Assembly: GCF_902813185.1 (NCBI RefSeq)
Contig: NZ_LR778301.1
Span: forward strand, 496,001-560,000
From: Denitratisoma oestradiolicum
GTDB taxonomy: Bacteria > Pseudomonadota > Gammaproteobacteria > Burkholderiales > Rhodocyclaceae
DNA length: 64,000 nucleotides
Direction: 5' to 3'
Under the pieces are notes generated by a model. That model worked only from the letters and a program-made list of their open reading frames with translations. It did no database searches and was not told the origin of the DNA. Position numbers and translations under genes: made by a program. The stretch's first letter is position 1. Each line of letters begins with the position of its first letter. Positions 17,673 through 25,812 of the stretch are shown in pieces.

Positions 17673-19301
17673 GTGCTTGAACGTATTGCCAACTTGAAAA
17701 TTTGGATGCGCCTGGTGGGTGCCATTGGCGCCATCCTGGTTTTCGCCTGGGCGGTCACCGTGGTGTGGACGGTGCGGGAGGAGGCGGCTCTGGCCCGAAG
17801 CCAGGCCCGGGCGCTGGCCATGAGCGTGAATCAGCTCACCATGGCCAACCTGCTGTTCATGAAGGTGACCAAGACCATCAAGAAGCGGTCCATTTATTAC
17901 GATCAGGTGCGGCAGTCGGAGGCAGTCAAGGATCTGCGGGTGATTCGGGGCGAGAAGGTTATCCACGAAATGGGTGACGGCGACGAGACCGCCATGAACC
18001 CGGATGATGTCGAGCAGCGGGCCTTGACCGAGGGCAAACCGATTTTCGAGGAAACCACGGACCCGAATTACGGTCATGTGATGCGGGTCGTATTTCCGGC
18101 CATTGCATCGAAGAACTACCTGGGCAAGGACTGCCTGGAGTGCCATGAGGAGGTCAAGGAAGGGGACATCATGGGTGCCGTATCCATGAAGATATCCCTG
18201 ACATCCATGGACGAAATCATCCGGGCCGCCATGGGCAAGCTGGTGGCGGCTGCCGTGGTTCTGTCCGCGGCCATGCTGGCCTTCATCTATGTTTTCGTCC
18301 GGCGCGTGGTGACACGCCCCATGAACGCCATGGCTTCCGGCTTGAAGGACATTGCCCAGGGCGAAGGGGATCTCACCCGGCGCCTGCCGGTCAAGGGACG
18401 GGACGAGATCGGCATGGCGTCCGAGTCCTTCAATGCCATGATGGAAAAGCTGCGCTCCCTGATCATCAGCGTCCACGGTACGGTGGAGAAGGTCGTGGCC
18501 TCTTCCCGGGATCTGGGGGAGATGAGCCATCAGGTCGCCCGGAGTTCCCAGTCCCAGACCGACAAGTCCCAGGGGGCCGCCCAGGCCCTGGAACAGATAT
18601 CCCAGAGCATCGCCAGCGTGGCCGGGGCCACCGGCGAGGTGGATGGGCTGGCTCGCGTCAGCCAGGAGCGGACCAGCGCCGGCATGGCCACCCTGACCGA
18701 CTTCAAGCACAGCGTTGCCCAACTGGAGTCTGCCGTGTCCCAGATTGCCGCCACGGTGGAAAGCTTCGTGCACAAGACAGCGACCATTTCCACCATGACC
18801 CAGGAGGTCAAGGACATCGCCGACCAGACCAATCTCCTGGCGCTGAACGCCGCCATCGAGGCGGCCCGGGCCGGTGAGCATGGCCGGGGCTTTGCCGTGG
18901 TGGCCGACGAGGTACGCAAGTTGGCCGAGAAATCAGCCAGATCGGCCAATGAAATCGACGGCATCACTCATTCCCTCAATCAAGAATCCGATCAGGTCAG
19001 TCAGGCCATTGGCCGTGGGCAGAAGGCCCTGGCCGGCAGTCACGATGGTTTGCTCGAACTGGCTGGCATCCTGGAGGAAGTGACTGCTTCAGTGGATCAG
19101 GTGGCCCAGGGCATGAGCGGCATTCGCGGCGCCACCGAGGAGCAGCGACTCGGTTCGGCCCATGCGACCGATATGGTGTCCGGCATCGCTGATCTGGCGG
19201 AGGAAAACGATCGGATGGTGGATTCCATGAATGATTCCGTCAGGAATCTGACCCAATTGGCCCAGGCGCTGGACGTGGAATTGCAGCGTTTCAAGGTATG
19301 A
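17673..19301 (+). CDS. Chemoreceptor with periplasmic c-type haem (Tll0287-like sensor)
   Basis: A 542-residue MCP: membrane helix near residues 12-32, and a periplasmic domain of about 155 residues that contains a CXXCH haem site ([20 protein letters not shown]). A second membrane helix, HAMP and signalling domain follow, with tip [20 protein letters not shown]. The periplasmic layout fits the DUF3365/Tll0287-like haem domain; similar haem-c sensor domains are known in Geobacter chemoreceptors. The start is GTG at 17673, directly before the conserved NLKIWMRL. It follows the MtrB-type gene by 44 bases in the same direction. A redox-taxis receptor that reports on the electron conduit is the simplest reading, but the function is inference. 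Confidence 0.92.
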   Translation: MLERIANLKIWMRLVGAIGAILVFAWAVTVVWTVREEAALARSQARALAMSVNQLTMANLLFMKVTKTIKKRSIYYDQVRQSEAVKDLRVIRGEKVIHEMGDGDETAMNPDDVEQRALTEGKPIFEETTDPNYGHVMRVVFPAIASKNYLGKDCLECHEEVKEGDIMGAVSMKISLTSMDEIIRAAMGKLVAAAVVLSAAMLAFIYVFVRRVVTRPMNAMASGLKDIAQGEGDLTRRLPVKGRDEIGMASESFNAMMEKLRSLIISVHGTVEKVVASSRDLGEMSHQVARSSQSQTDKSQGAAQALEQISQSIASVAGATGEVDGLARVSQERTSAGMATLTDFKHSVAQLESAVSQIAATVESFVHKTATISTMTQEVKDIADQTNLLALNAAIEAARAGEHGRGFAVVADEVRKLAEKSARSANEIDGITHSLNQESDQVSQAIGRGQKALAGSHDGLLELAGILEEVTASVDQVAQGMSGIRGATEEQRLGSAHATDMVSGIADLAEENDRMVDSMNDSVRNLTQLAQALDVELQRFKV

Positions 19302-19342
19302 CGGGCTCACCCCTGCCACGAGTCTGCGCATAGTTGAAATCC

Positions 19343-20128
19343 ATGTCGCTGTTTCAGGAAAACAAGGAGCGCCGTAGCCGTCAGGAACCCCTGGTCAAGG
19401 TCTGGGACCGGGTGGTGAGGTTGGGCCACTGGTTGCTGGTGATCAGCTTTTTTGTCATCTATCTGCGCAGTCGCAAGTTTCCCATTCATGCCTACGCCGG
19501 CTATCTGATGACCCTGCTGCTGCTGCTGCGCATTGTCTGGGGCTTTTTCGGCTCGAAGGCAGCCCGCTTCCGCAGCTTCCTGTTCGGCCCCCGGGAAATG
19601 ATCGCCTATACCCGGGATACCCTGAGCGGGCATGCTCGCTACTACGCCAGCCACAATCCCCTGGGAGCGGCCATGGTGTTCACCTTGCTGCCCCTGTTAC
19701 TGGCCAATTGCCTGATCGGTCTCCTGATCTACAGTTCGGGCCAGCAACTGGGGCCGTTCGGCTCCCTGGTCCCTTCTGACTGGGAGGATGTGTTGATACC
19801 GGTTCACCATGTGCTCGGGGACGGCCTGGCGGTTTTGGCGCTGGTTCATATCATTGGCACCCTGTGGGCCGGCTGGCTGCACCGGGAGAATTACATTCTG
19901 GCCATGATGACCGGCCTGAAGCGGGTGCCGCGGGACTCCCATGAGGCACTGGCCGGAAACCCCGTAGCCACGCCCTGGCAACCCTGGCGCCGGAAGGCAT
20001 TCACCTTCCTGGACCACGACCATCCCTTCTGGGGATCCCTGGCCCTGCTGGCGGTGATCCTCCTGTTGCTGATTTATCCGGTCATCGACTTTCTGACCTG
20101 GCTTAATCGCTATCTCGTGGCCTATTGA
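19343..20128 (+). CDS. Diheme cytochrome b561-type membrane protein
   Basis: This 261-residue inner-membrane protein has four to five helices and the usual histidines: RLGHWLLV, FPIHAYAGY, VPVHH-type IPVHHVLGD and LVHIIGTLW. It belongs to the bacterial b561/DUF4405-like group that exchanges electrons between quinones and periplasmic cytochromes. The frame begins with TTG at 19334; I used the ATG at 19343. It could link the quinone pool to the periplasmic cytochromes encoded around it, which the neighbourhood supports but does not prove. Its last seven bases overlap the 3' end of the convergent triheme cytochrome gene. Confidence 0.88.
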   Translation: MSLFQENKERRSRQEPLVKVWDRVVRLGHWLLVISFFVIYLRSRKFPIHAYAGYLMTLLLLLRIVWGFFGSKAARFRSFLFGPREMIAYTRDTLSGHARYYASHNPLGAAMVFTLLPLLLANCLIGLLIYSSGQQLGPFGSLVPSDWEDVLIPVHHVLGDGLAVLALVHIIGTLWAGWLHRENYILAMMTGLKRVPRDSHEALAGNPVATPWQPWRRKAFTFLDHDHPFWGSLALLAVILLLLIYPVIDFLTWLNRYLVAY

Positions 20129-21093
20129 GCTCGAAGTGGATGAAAGGCCCGGTTGATGTAGGCCAGGATCGCCTCGACGTCCCTTTTCTTCAGCACGGAT
20201 TTCCAGGCCGGCATGGAACTGCCGGGTAGCCCTTCCCGGATGGAACGGGTCAGATGCTCCCGGTCGACATTGGCCATGAAGGCTGGATCCTGCAGATTGC
20301 GTGGATGGGGTTCGAGAAACTGGCCGATCCAGTTCTTGCCGGTGCCGTCGGCTCCATGACAGAAGGCGCAGTTGGCCTGGAATAGGCTCTCCCCCCGTTT
20401 TTCCTGAGCGGTCATCCCGGAAATCTTGGGCGGGAGGTCGTGCAGGGCATAGGGACTGGCGCTGGCCATGGCGTCCAGCTTTGGCGGAGGGGCGGCCAGG
20501 GAAAAATTGTTGCGCGGATAGGAGAGAGGCCGGGCGTCCCAGGCCACGTCTTCCGGCGTGGGAGCACCCCGGTCATGGCAGCTTACGCAACTGGACAGAT
20601 ACAGGCGCTTGCCCTCGGCCTGGGCCGGGGTCAGAGTTTCCCAGGGTTGGGAAAGGGAAATCTGCTTCAGGGCGAAAGGATAGGCGGCCGCGTATCGTTC
20701 ATGCTTGTCCCAGCCATTTTCGGGAGTGTGGTAGCGGGTGTTCCCGGCCTTGCGGAGAATGAACTCGTCCATCACAAAGCGGGCGACCGCGTCCATTTCC
20801 TCCGGACTCAGCACATTGGCAAAGGACTTCATGGCCGTCCCCGGCCGTCCCTGGCGCAGGGTGGAGAGTATTGAATCTTTGTTGATTCGCTCGGGACTGG
20901 CGGCCTGGAAATCGGCGGGTGGTGGGCTCAGGTAGGTTGCGGCCAGGGTTTTCGCATCGCCGGAATAGCCGTGGCAGAAATAGCAGCGGAAATTGTAGAT
21001 GGCTCGACCCTGAGCCAGAGAATTCTCTGTTGCACTACTGCTCAGGGCGGCGAGGAGAGCAATCCCCCCCGCCACCCCGTGGAACCACTTCAA
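20122..21093 (-). CDS. Triheme class I cytochrome c
   Basis: A 323-residue periplasmic protein with three class I cytochrome domains, haem sites CYFCHG, CVSCHD and CAFCHG. The first and third domains have the usual helix and methionine regions (GTAMKSFANVLSPEEMDAVARF and SSMPAWKSVL). The start is TTG at 21093: it overlaps the upstream stop as TTGA, and an AGGAGG sits seven bases before it, so translational coupling is likely. The signal peptide is short (GVAGGIALLAALSSSA). It forms a two-gene operon with the other triheme cytochrome and converges on the b561 gene. The pair resembles gold/SoxX- or FixP-like domain repeats, but no named function is recognisable. Confidence 0.88.
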   Translation of the reverse strand: MKWFHGVAGGIALLAALSSSATENSLAQGRAIYNFRCYFCHGYSGDAKTLAATYLSPPPADFQAASPERINKDSILSTLRQGRPGTAMKSFANVLSPEEMDAVARFVMDEFILRKAGNTRYHTPENGWDKHERYAAAYPFALKQISLSQPWETLTPAQAEGKRLYLSSCVSCHDRGAPTPEDVAWDARPLSYPRNNFSLAAPPPKLDAMASASPYALHDLPPKISGMTAQEKRGESLFQANCAFCHGADGTGKNWIGQFLEPHPRNLQDPAFMANVDREHLTRSIREGLPGSSMPAWKSVLKKRDVEAILAYINRAFHPLRAQ

Positions 21094-22157
21094 CGTTTAC
21101 CTCCTGCCGCCTTGGTGCCGGGCCGAATAAAGCGCTGGAAGACGAATTCACTGACATCGGCGATTTCCTGCTCGGTCAATACCTTGCTCCATGCAGGCAT
21201 TTCGGTGCCCAGTCGTCCCTCAGCCACCGCCAGGAACACGGCCGGGCGGTTGAAGTTGGCGCGGAAGGCCAGGTCGAGGAAATTTCTAGGTTTCGGATTG
21301 ATGAAATAGGCCCGGGGTCCTTTGCCATCGCCCTTGGCGCCGTGGCAGGTGGCGCAGGTGGTCATGTAGAGTTTTCCGCCCTTGGCCGGGTCACCTTTCA
21401 GTCCATTTACGAAGGTCTGGGCCATTCCGTTTTCCGCTTCTCCGCTACGGCCTCTGGAGTGGGCGCTTGTACCGGAAATATCACCGGCCTCCGGCATCAT
21501 CAGGCCAGTACGGATGTAGTCCACTACTGCTTCGATATCCTTGGTCGGGAGCCGCTTGGCGAAGGGCGCCATGGCGGTATTGGGGCGACCGTTGGTCACC
21601 GAATAGATCATCCTTTCCCGGGTCAGTTCTGCCCTGGCCTGGGGGGTGGCGAAGTTGCGCGGGGGTACCAAGCCTACTGAAGACATCGCGCCCTGGCCCT
21701 TGTCTCCATGACATACCATGCAGTTATGAATGTACACCGCTTGCCCTTGCTGTAGTCGGGGGTCCAGGACCACTCGCATGAAGGTGCTGCGGATGTAATC
21801 CACAACTGCCTCGATTTCCTTTTGGGTCAACTGGGTCTGCCAGCCGGTCATGGCAGTACTCGGCTTGCCGTGAGTCACGATCGTGATCATGGTTTGGCGC
21901 CCCAGTTCCCCAGCTTTGGTGAAGTCGCGCGGTGGCGGCACCAGACTGCCTTTGGCCCGGCTGTTGCCGTCACCCTTGTCGCCGTGACAGACAGAACAAT
22001 AGTTGTGATACAGAATCTCTGGCTTGATGGGGCCGCCCTTCAGAGGCCGCTGACCGGCCCAGGTGGCGGAACTCGCCATTAATACGAACACGAGAACGCA
22101 CCGGGTCATGAGGCTGCCCCATACGCTCCCGCGGGACGTGAAAGTCATCCACTGCAT
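21090..22157 (-). CDS. Triheme class I cytochrome c
   Basis: A 355-residue secreted protein with three class I cytochrome domains carrying CSVCHGDKGDG, CMVCHGDKGQG and CATCHGAKGDG. Each is followed by a PRNF or PRDF loop and a methionine segment (TAMTGWQTQLTQKEIEAV, TAMAPFAKRL, TEMPAWSKVL), which points to three His/Met haems. A frame start at 22175 exists, but the ATG at 22157 has AGAGGA upstream. Its stop overlaps the TTG start of the next triheme gene. The repeated domains suggest internal triplication. It is divergent from a small cytochrome gene, with about 165 bases between them. Confidence 0.9.
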   Translation of the reverse strand: MQWMTFTSRGSVWGSLMTRCVLVFVLMASSATWAGQRPLKGGPIKPEILYHNYCSVCHGDKGDGNSRAKGSLVPPPRDFTKAGELGRQTMITIVTHGKPSTAMTGWQTQLTQKEIEAVVDYIRSTFMRVVLDPRLQQGQAVYIHNCMVCHGDKGQGAMSSVGLVPPRNFATPQARAELTRERMIYSVTNGRPNTAMAPFAKRLPTKDIEAVVDYIRTGLMMPEAGDISGTSAHSRGRSGEAENGMAQTFVNGLKGDPAKGGKLYMTTCATCHGAKGDGKGPRAYFINPKPRNFLDLAFRANFNRPAVFLAVAEGRLGTEMPAWSKVLTEQEIADVSEFVFQRFIRPGTKAAGGKR

Positions 22158-22323
22158 AGTTTTTCCTCTTGGCAATTACGGCCGACCGATGCAAAAAGAG
22201 CGCCATGTTCCCATATTTTGCTGTGTAAGACATGGCTTGAGTCTTGCGTGTCGCTGATAGAGCCGGGCGTGAATGAGGTTTTATGTTCGGCGCTTTCCTC
22301 TCTGACTGCTTCATCTTTGGATC

Positions 22324-22647
22324 ATGAAAGGCATATTGCCCACCGCTGTGGTCGCGCTGATGATTGCTGGACTTCCCATAGCTGCCCGATCCGCTCCGGC
22401 AAGCCAGGATGAAGGAAGGGATGTCTACGCGCAAAATTGTGCAATGTGCCATAGTACCGGCGTCGGAGGCGCCCCGAAGGTTGGGAGTTTCGATGACTGG
22501 CGGCCGCGCCTAGCCAGCGGTCCCTCAGGCCTGCTGGTTTCCGTGCTGAGGGGTAAGGGGGGCATGCCGCCAAAAGGGGGGAATGCTTCCCTGTCGAAAA
22601 CGGATGCTCATGCGGCCCTGGAGTACATGTTGTCCCTGGCGAAATAA
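22324..22647 (+). CDS. Small class I cytochrome c (c5-like)
   Basis: A 107-residue protein with a signal peptide (MKGILPTAVVALMIAGLPIA) and one haem site, QNCAMCHSTGVGGAP. A GKGGMPPKGGN loop provides the likely methionine ligand, and a C-terminal helix follows. It is a clear relative of the N-terminal domain of the protein at 29862, with the shared TGV-GAP and GMPPKGGN motifs. It opens the plus-strand half of a divergent pair with the triheme genes and precedes the first tetraheme cytochrome. A soluble electron shuttle is the likely role. Confidence 0.9.
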   Translation: MKGILPTAVVALMIAGLPIAARSAPASQDEGRDVYAQNCAMCHSTGVGGAPKVGSFDDWRPRLASGPSGLLVSVLRGKGGMPPKGGNASLSKTDAHAALEYMLSLAK

Positions 22648-22744
22648 AGTGTTGCGGGATTCACGGTAAAGGTGTCCGGCCCCTCGCCGGTACTTGATGG
22701 GTAATTTTCTGTAGGGGAAGCGGCTGCATGCAGCCCGGGACTTC

Positions 22745-23479
22745 ATGGATTTGCGGCGGCGGTACTTAGTGGCTATCGGGGTGTTACTTGGAGCATGGAG
22801 CGGCCTGACTCCCATGGGCCAGGCTGATATCCGAACCACTCCCCATGGCAAGATTGCCGGGGAAGCCGTCAAGGATACCAAGGAAATTTGCGTGTTCTGC
22901 CACACGCCGGCCATCAGCACCCAGGCAACCGCCGTAGCCGCACCACGATGGCAAAAGTCCTTGGGAGACGGTTACGTCTTTGTGATGTACGACGATATCG
23001 GACGCTTGCAATACGGAGACAAGCCGGCGGTGGGTTCCCAGTCCCTGGCCTGCCTCTCCTGTCATGATGCGACCCAGGCATATTCGGTTACCAGCAATTT
23101 TTTGATGGATCATCCGTATGGAGTGCCTTATCGGGGCTATCTGCGTGAACACAAAAACGTGGAAAAGACTCTCAAAGTTGGGACCGATGATGACGAGGGT
23201 TCAGTGAAGGCGAAACACATCAAGTCATCGGACGATTTTCGCCGCCCCTCCAATGGCATCGTGGATAATCGTACCGTGTGGTGGGTGTCCCGTTCGGAGG
23301 GTAGCATGGTCCGGCAACGGGGCGATCTGCCGCTGTACGTTCGTAAGGGTGAAGGCAGTGACGAGGGCGTGCCCTACATGGAGTGCAGCAGTTGTCACGA
23401 TCCTCATAGTGCCAACGGCCAGTTCTTGAGGATCACCAATACCGGTAGCAGGCTTTGCCTGACTTGCCATGACAAGTAG
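22745..23479 (+). CDS. Tetraheme cytochrome, doubled-CXXCH type
   Basis: A 244-residue secreted protein with four haem sites: CVFCHTPA, CLSCHDA, CSSCHDPH and CLTCHDK. The arrangement matches the tetraheme at 24866 and the N-terminal part of the 11-heme protein at 34746: first haem after KEICVFC, second about 70 residues on, a DHP motif, then a closely spaced last pair ending in FLRITN. One difference is HTPA where the relatives have HTPH, so one candidate distal histidine is missing. It lies 12 bases before an NHL lipoprotein gene. The resemblance to OmcE-like filament cytochromes is by haem count, size and motif only. Confidence 0.86.
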   Translation: MDLRRRYLVAIGVLLGAWSGLTPMGQADIRTTPHGKIAGEAVKDTKEICVFCHTPAISTQATAVAAPRWQKSLGDGYVFVMYDDIGRLQYGDKPAVGSQSLACLSCHDATQAYSVTSNFLMDHPYGVPYRGYLREHKNVEKTLKVGTDDDEGSVKAKHIKSSDDFRRPSNGIVDNRTVWWVSRSEGSMVRQRGDLPLYVRKGEGSDEGVPYMECSSCHDPHSANGQFLRITNTGSRLCLTCHDK

Positions 23480-23491
23480 GAGGGAGTGTCA

Positions 23492-24616
23492 ATGATGTTG
23501 ATCAATAACCACCAGGGAGTGGTTGTACGTGTTCTGATCGTGCTGTGGGGTTTGCTGGGGCTTACGGCCTGCGCCCCTGTGCAGCAGGCAACCAAGTCCG
23601 GGGATGCTCGGCCCCTAGTCTATCCTGCCCCACCCGACGAGCCGCGCTATGCTTTCGAGCGGATCATAATGAGTAGCGCCGATGTTGTGAGCCAAAAAGA
23701 GGATGCGGCCCTCAAGCGGCTCTTGACGGGGTCCGCAGAAGCGGGAGAGGGGATGAGCAAGCCCTATGCGATTGCTGTGCATAAGGGGCGGGTGTTCGTT
23801 TCTGACTCCGCCGACCGGTTAGTCAAGGTTTTTGATTTCCCCGGCAAGCGTTTCTACAAAATTGGCGACGATGAGAACGGGTCGCTGATGAAGCCCCTGG
23901 GCCTGGATGTGGATCAGTCGGGTACGGTCTATGTGGCCGACGCGACGGCCAAGGCCATCATGGTGTATTCCGAGGAAGGGAAGTTCTTAAGGAAAATCGG
24001 TGGACCCAAGGTCTTCGATCGCCTTTCCAGCGTGAGTGTCGACGGTACTGGAGTCCGCCTCTATGTGGTCGATATTGGGGGTGTTTCGTCGGAACACCAC
24101 CGGGTGAGGGTCTTTGATGCCCAGAATGGCGATCACCTTTTCGATATCGGCAAGCGCGGCAGTGGCCCGGGTGAGTTCAATCTGCCTCGTGATCTGGCCA
24201 TTGGCAAGGAGGGGCGGCTATATGTGACTGATGGCGGAAATTTCCGGGTTTCAGTGTTCGATGCCCAGGGCAAGTTCCTGAAGAACTTCGGATCAGTTGG
24301 CAAGCAGCCAGGCAACTTTGCCCGTCCCAAGGAAATTGCTACCGACAACGATGGAAATGTCCTTGTGGCTGATACGGCGTTCGGCAATTTCCAGATATTC
24401 AGCCCTGAGGGAGAACTTCTCATGTTCATCGGTGATCGGTCCGAGAAGGGAGGGCCGGCCCAGTACATGCTGCCTTCCGGTATCACGGTGGATGAGGATG
24501 GTCGTATCTACATGGTTGATCAATGGTTTAAGAAAATCGATGTTTTCCGCCCCTATGGTTTGAAGGAGGATGAGGGATTTTTGGGGCTTAAGTCGAAAAT
24601 AGGAGTGGCCCCTTGA
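23492..24616 (+). CDS. NHL-repeat beta-propeller lipoprotein
   Basis: A 374-residue protein whose signal peptide ends in a lipobox, LLGLTAC, so it should be lipid-anchored. The body has about six NHL blades with the usual pattern (KPLGLDVDQSGTVYVADATA, LPRDLAIGKEGRLYVTDGGN, RPKEIATDNDGNVLVADTAF, LPSGITVDEDGRIYMVDQWF). I chose the ATG at 23492 over a GTG at 23486 because AGGAGGG is well spaced to it. NHL propellers bind proteins or sugars and are often found with multiheme cytochromes in metal-reducing bacteria. It has a paralogue at 33671. The role in the cluster, perhaps assembly or secretion of the cytochromes, is unknown. Confidence 0.9.
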   Translation: MMLINNHQGVVVRVLIVLWGLLGLTACAPVQQATKSGDARPLVYPAPPDEPRYAFERIIMSSADVVSQKEDAALKRLLTGSAEAGEGMSKPYAIAVHKGRVFVSDSADRLVKVFDFPGKRFYKIGDDENGSLMKPLGLDVDQSGTVYVADATAKAIMVYSEEGKFLRKIGGPKVFDRLSSVSVDGTGVRLYVVDIGGVSSEHHRVRVFDAQNGDHLFDIGKRGSGPGEFNLPRDLAIGKEGRLYVTDGGNFRVSVFDAQGKFLKNFGSVGKQPGNFARPKEIATDNDGNVLVADTAFGNFQIFSPEGELLMFIGDRSEKGGPAQYMLPSGITVDEDGRIYMVDQWFKKIDVFRPYGLKEDEGFLGLKSKIGVAP

Positions 24617-24865
24617 GTATTTGTTCCCATCAATGAGAATTCCTTATCCGGGAATTGAGAAGCAAAAAGGGGGCGTCGGGTATGACACTCTCCGATAGGC
24701 GGTAAAACGTGACTATTGTCACGATTGGAGGGGAGGGGGCTCTTCAAGGTAATGGATATGGGCACCGTCACTGGAATTTGTTACATGGCATGGGGTTTGC
24801 GTAGGCTTGGGTGCGAGTGTTGGGTTTCTGCGGCATTCCTAAAATCCTGACGAATGGGGAATATC
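24617..24865. other. Intergenic region upstream of a tetraheme cytochrome
   Basis: About 250 bases with no supported gene. They contain an imperfect hairpin around 24635-24660 (GAATTCC and GGAATT arms, no T-run), the palindrome at 24708-24723, and the presumed promoter of the tetraheme gene. This is the longest gap inside the 22.7-38.3 kb cytochrome run, which suggests separate control of the gene that follows. Confidence 0.6.
24708..24723. promoter_or_regulatory. CRP/FNR-family-like palindrome
   Basis: CGTGAC-TATT-GTCACG is a perfect 16-base inverted repeat. Read as CGTGA-N6-TCACG it has the spacing and core of CRP-type sites (TGTGA-N6-TCACA). It lies about 140 bases before the tetraheme start codon, upstream of where a promoter would be expected. 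The identity of the regulator is unknown. Confidence 0.5.
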
Positions 24866-25711
24866 ATGAGCAAACAAAAAAGCACACTGACCGGTCACCT
24901 GGCGAAATTTTTCGCGGTGTCTGTGGTCGTGATTGGTGCGGTGGGGGTAAGCCATCAGGCTATCGCTGGTATCTCCACCACCAAGCACAATCTTGGTACG
25001 GGTGGGACCGGGACAAACCATGTAACGGCGGGCACGGATGAAATTTGCGTGTTCTGTCATACGCCTCACGCTTCGAATACTGCAGTGAGTGCCCCTTTGT
25101 GGAACAAGAAGGCGTCTGGCGCGACTTACACGACCTATAGCACCGCGAATTCCTCGACTATTGATGGTGCGGTGGCAAGCGTGGGCTCCATCTCCCTGGC
25201 CTGTCTGTCCTGCCATGATGGTACCCAGGCCATGGACAACATCGTGAATGCCCCCGGTTCCGGTGGCTATGACGCCACGGGTGGCGGTGCGAATGGCCTG
25301 GGTTACACTTGGACCGGTGCCAGGGTGGACGCCAACGGCAAGCTTACTGGGATCGCGAATCTGGGCTCCGATCTGAGCAACGACCATCCCATTGGTATTC
25401 GTTATTGCGGTGGTGGTCAGGATTCATCTTCACCCACTGGTGCTTGTACGGATACCGACTTCACTGCACCGCAGAACGCGACCATCAATAGTGCCAAGGT
25501 CTGGTGGGTGGATACTTCTGGTGGGTCGGCTGGAACGCGTGAGAAAACCGACATGATTCTCTACACCCGTGCCGGTGCCGATTTCAGCATCGCCAACGCA
25601 GCGCCTTCCGTCGAGTGCGGTAGCTGCCATGACCCACACTCGAACAACACGACCTTCCTGCGTATCGCGAATAGCGGAAGTGCTGTGTGTCTGGCCTGTC
25701 ATACCAAGTAG
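24866..25711 (+). CDS. Tetraheme cytochrome, candidate nanowire-type (OmcE-like)
   Basis: About 281 residues with a signal peptide (cleavage near HQAIAG) and four haem sites: CVFCHTPH, CLSCHDG, CGSCHDPH and CLACHTK (the last at the C-terminus). The mature region is rich in Gly, Thr, Ser and Asn, as is common in extracellular cytochromes. The N-terminal TTKHNLG, APLWNKK and SNDHPIGI motifs are shared with the 11-heme protein at 34746. An ATG at 24854 is an alternative start; the one at 24866 has GGGGA five bases upstream. It has its own long leader and a strong terminator, so it may be a separate, highly expressed transcript. Filament formation is a hypothesis. Confidence 0.88.
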   Translation: MSKQKSTLTGHLAKFFAVSVVVIGAVGVSHQAIAGISTTKHNLGTGGTGTNHVTAGTDEICVFCHTPHASNTAVSAPLWNKKASGATYTTYSTANSSTIDGAVASVGSISLACLSCHDGTQAMDNIVNAPGSGGYDATGGGANGLGYTWTGARVDANGKLTGIANLGSDLSNDHPIGIRYCGGGQDSSSPTGACTDTDFTAPQNATINSAKVWWVDTSGGSAGTREKTDMILYTRAGADFSIANAAPSVECGSCHDPHSNNTTFLRIANSGSAVCLACHTK

Positions 25712-25728
25712 TCCAGTGATTGGAATAG

Positions 25729-25757
25729 ACTGCGCCCTCCAACGGGGCGCAGTTTTT
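25729..25757 (+). terminator. Rho-independent terminator after the tetraheme gene
   Basis: The stem ACTGCGCCC / GGGCGCAGT (9 bp, 7-base loop) is followed by four more Ts, 18 bases after the tetraheme stop codon. It would separate or attenuate transcription into the downstream foldase gene. Confidence 0.8.
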
Positions 25758-25812
25758 AAGTGGGCCTGGCGGCGAACGTCCGGCCCATTTTCTTTTGGTG
25801 AAAGGAAATCGT

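Noticed and set aside
24633..24662. Possible terminator after the first NHL lipoprotein
   Set aside because: The arms GAATTCC and GGAATT give a short imperfect stem and no T-run follows.
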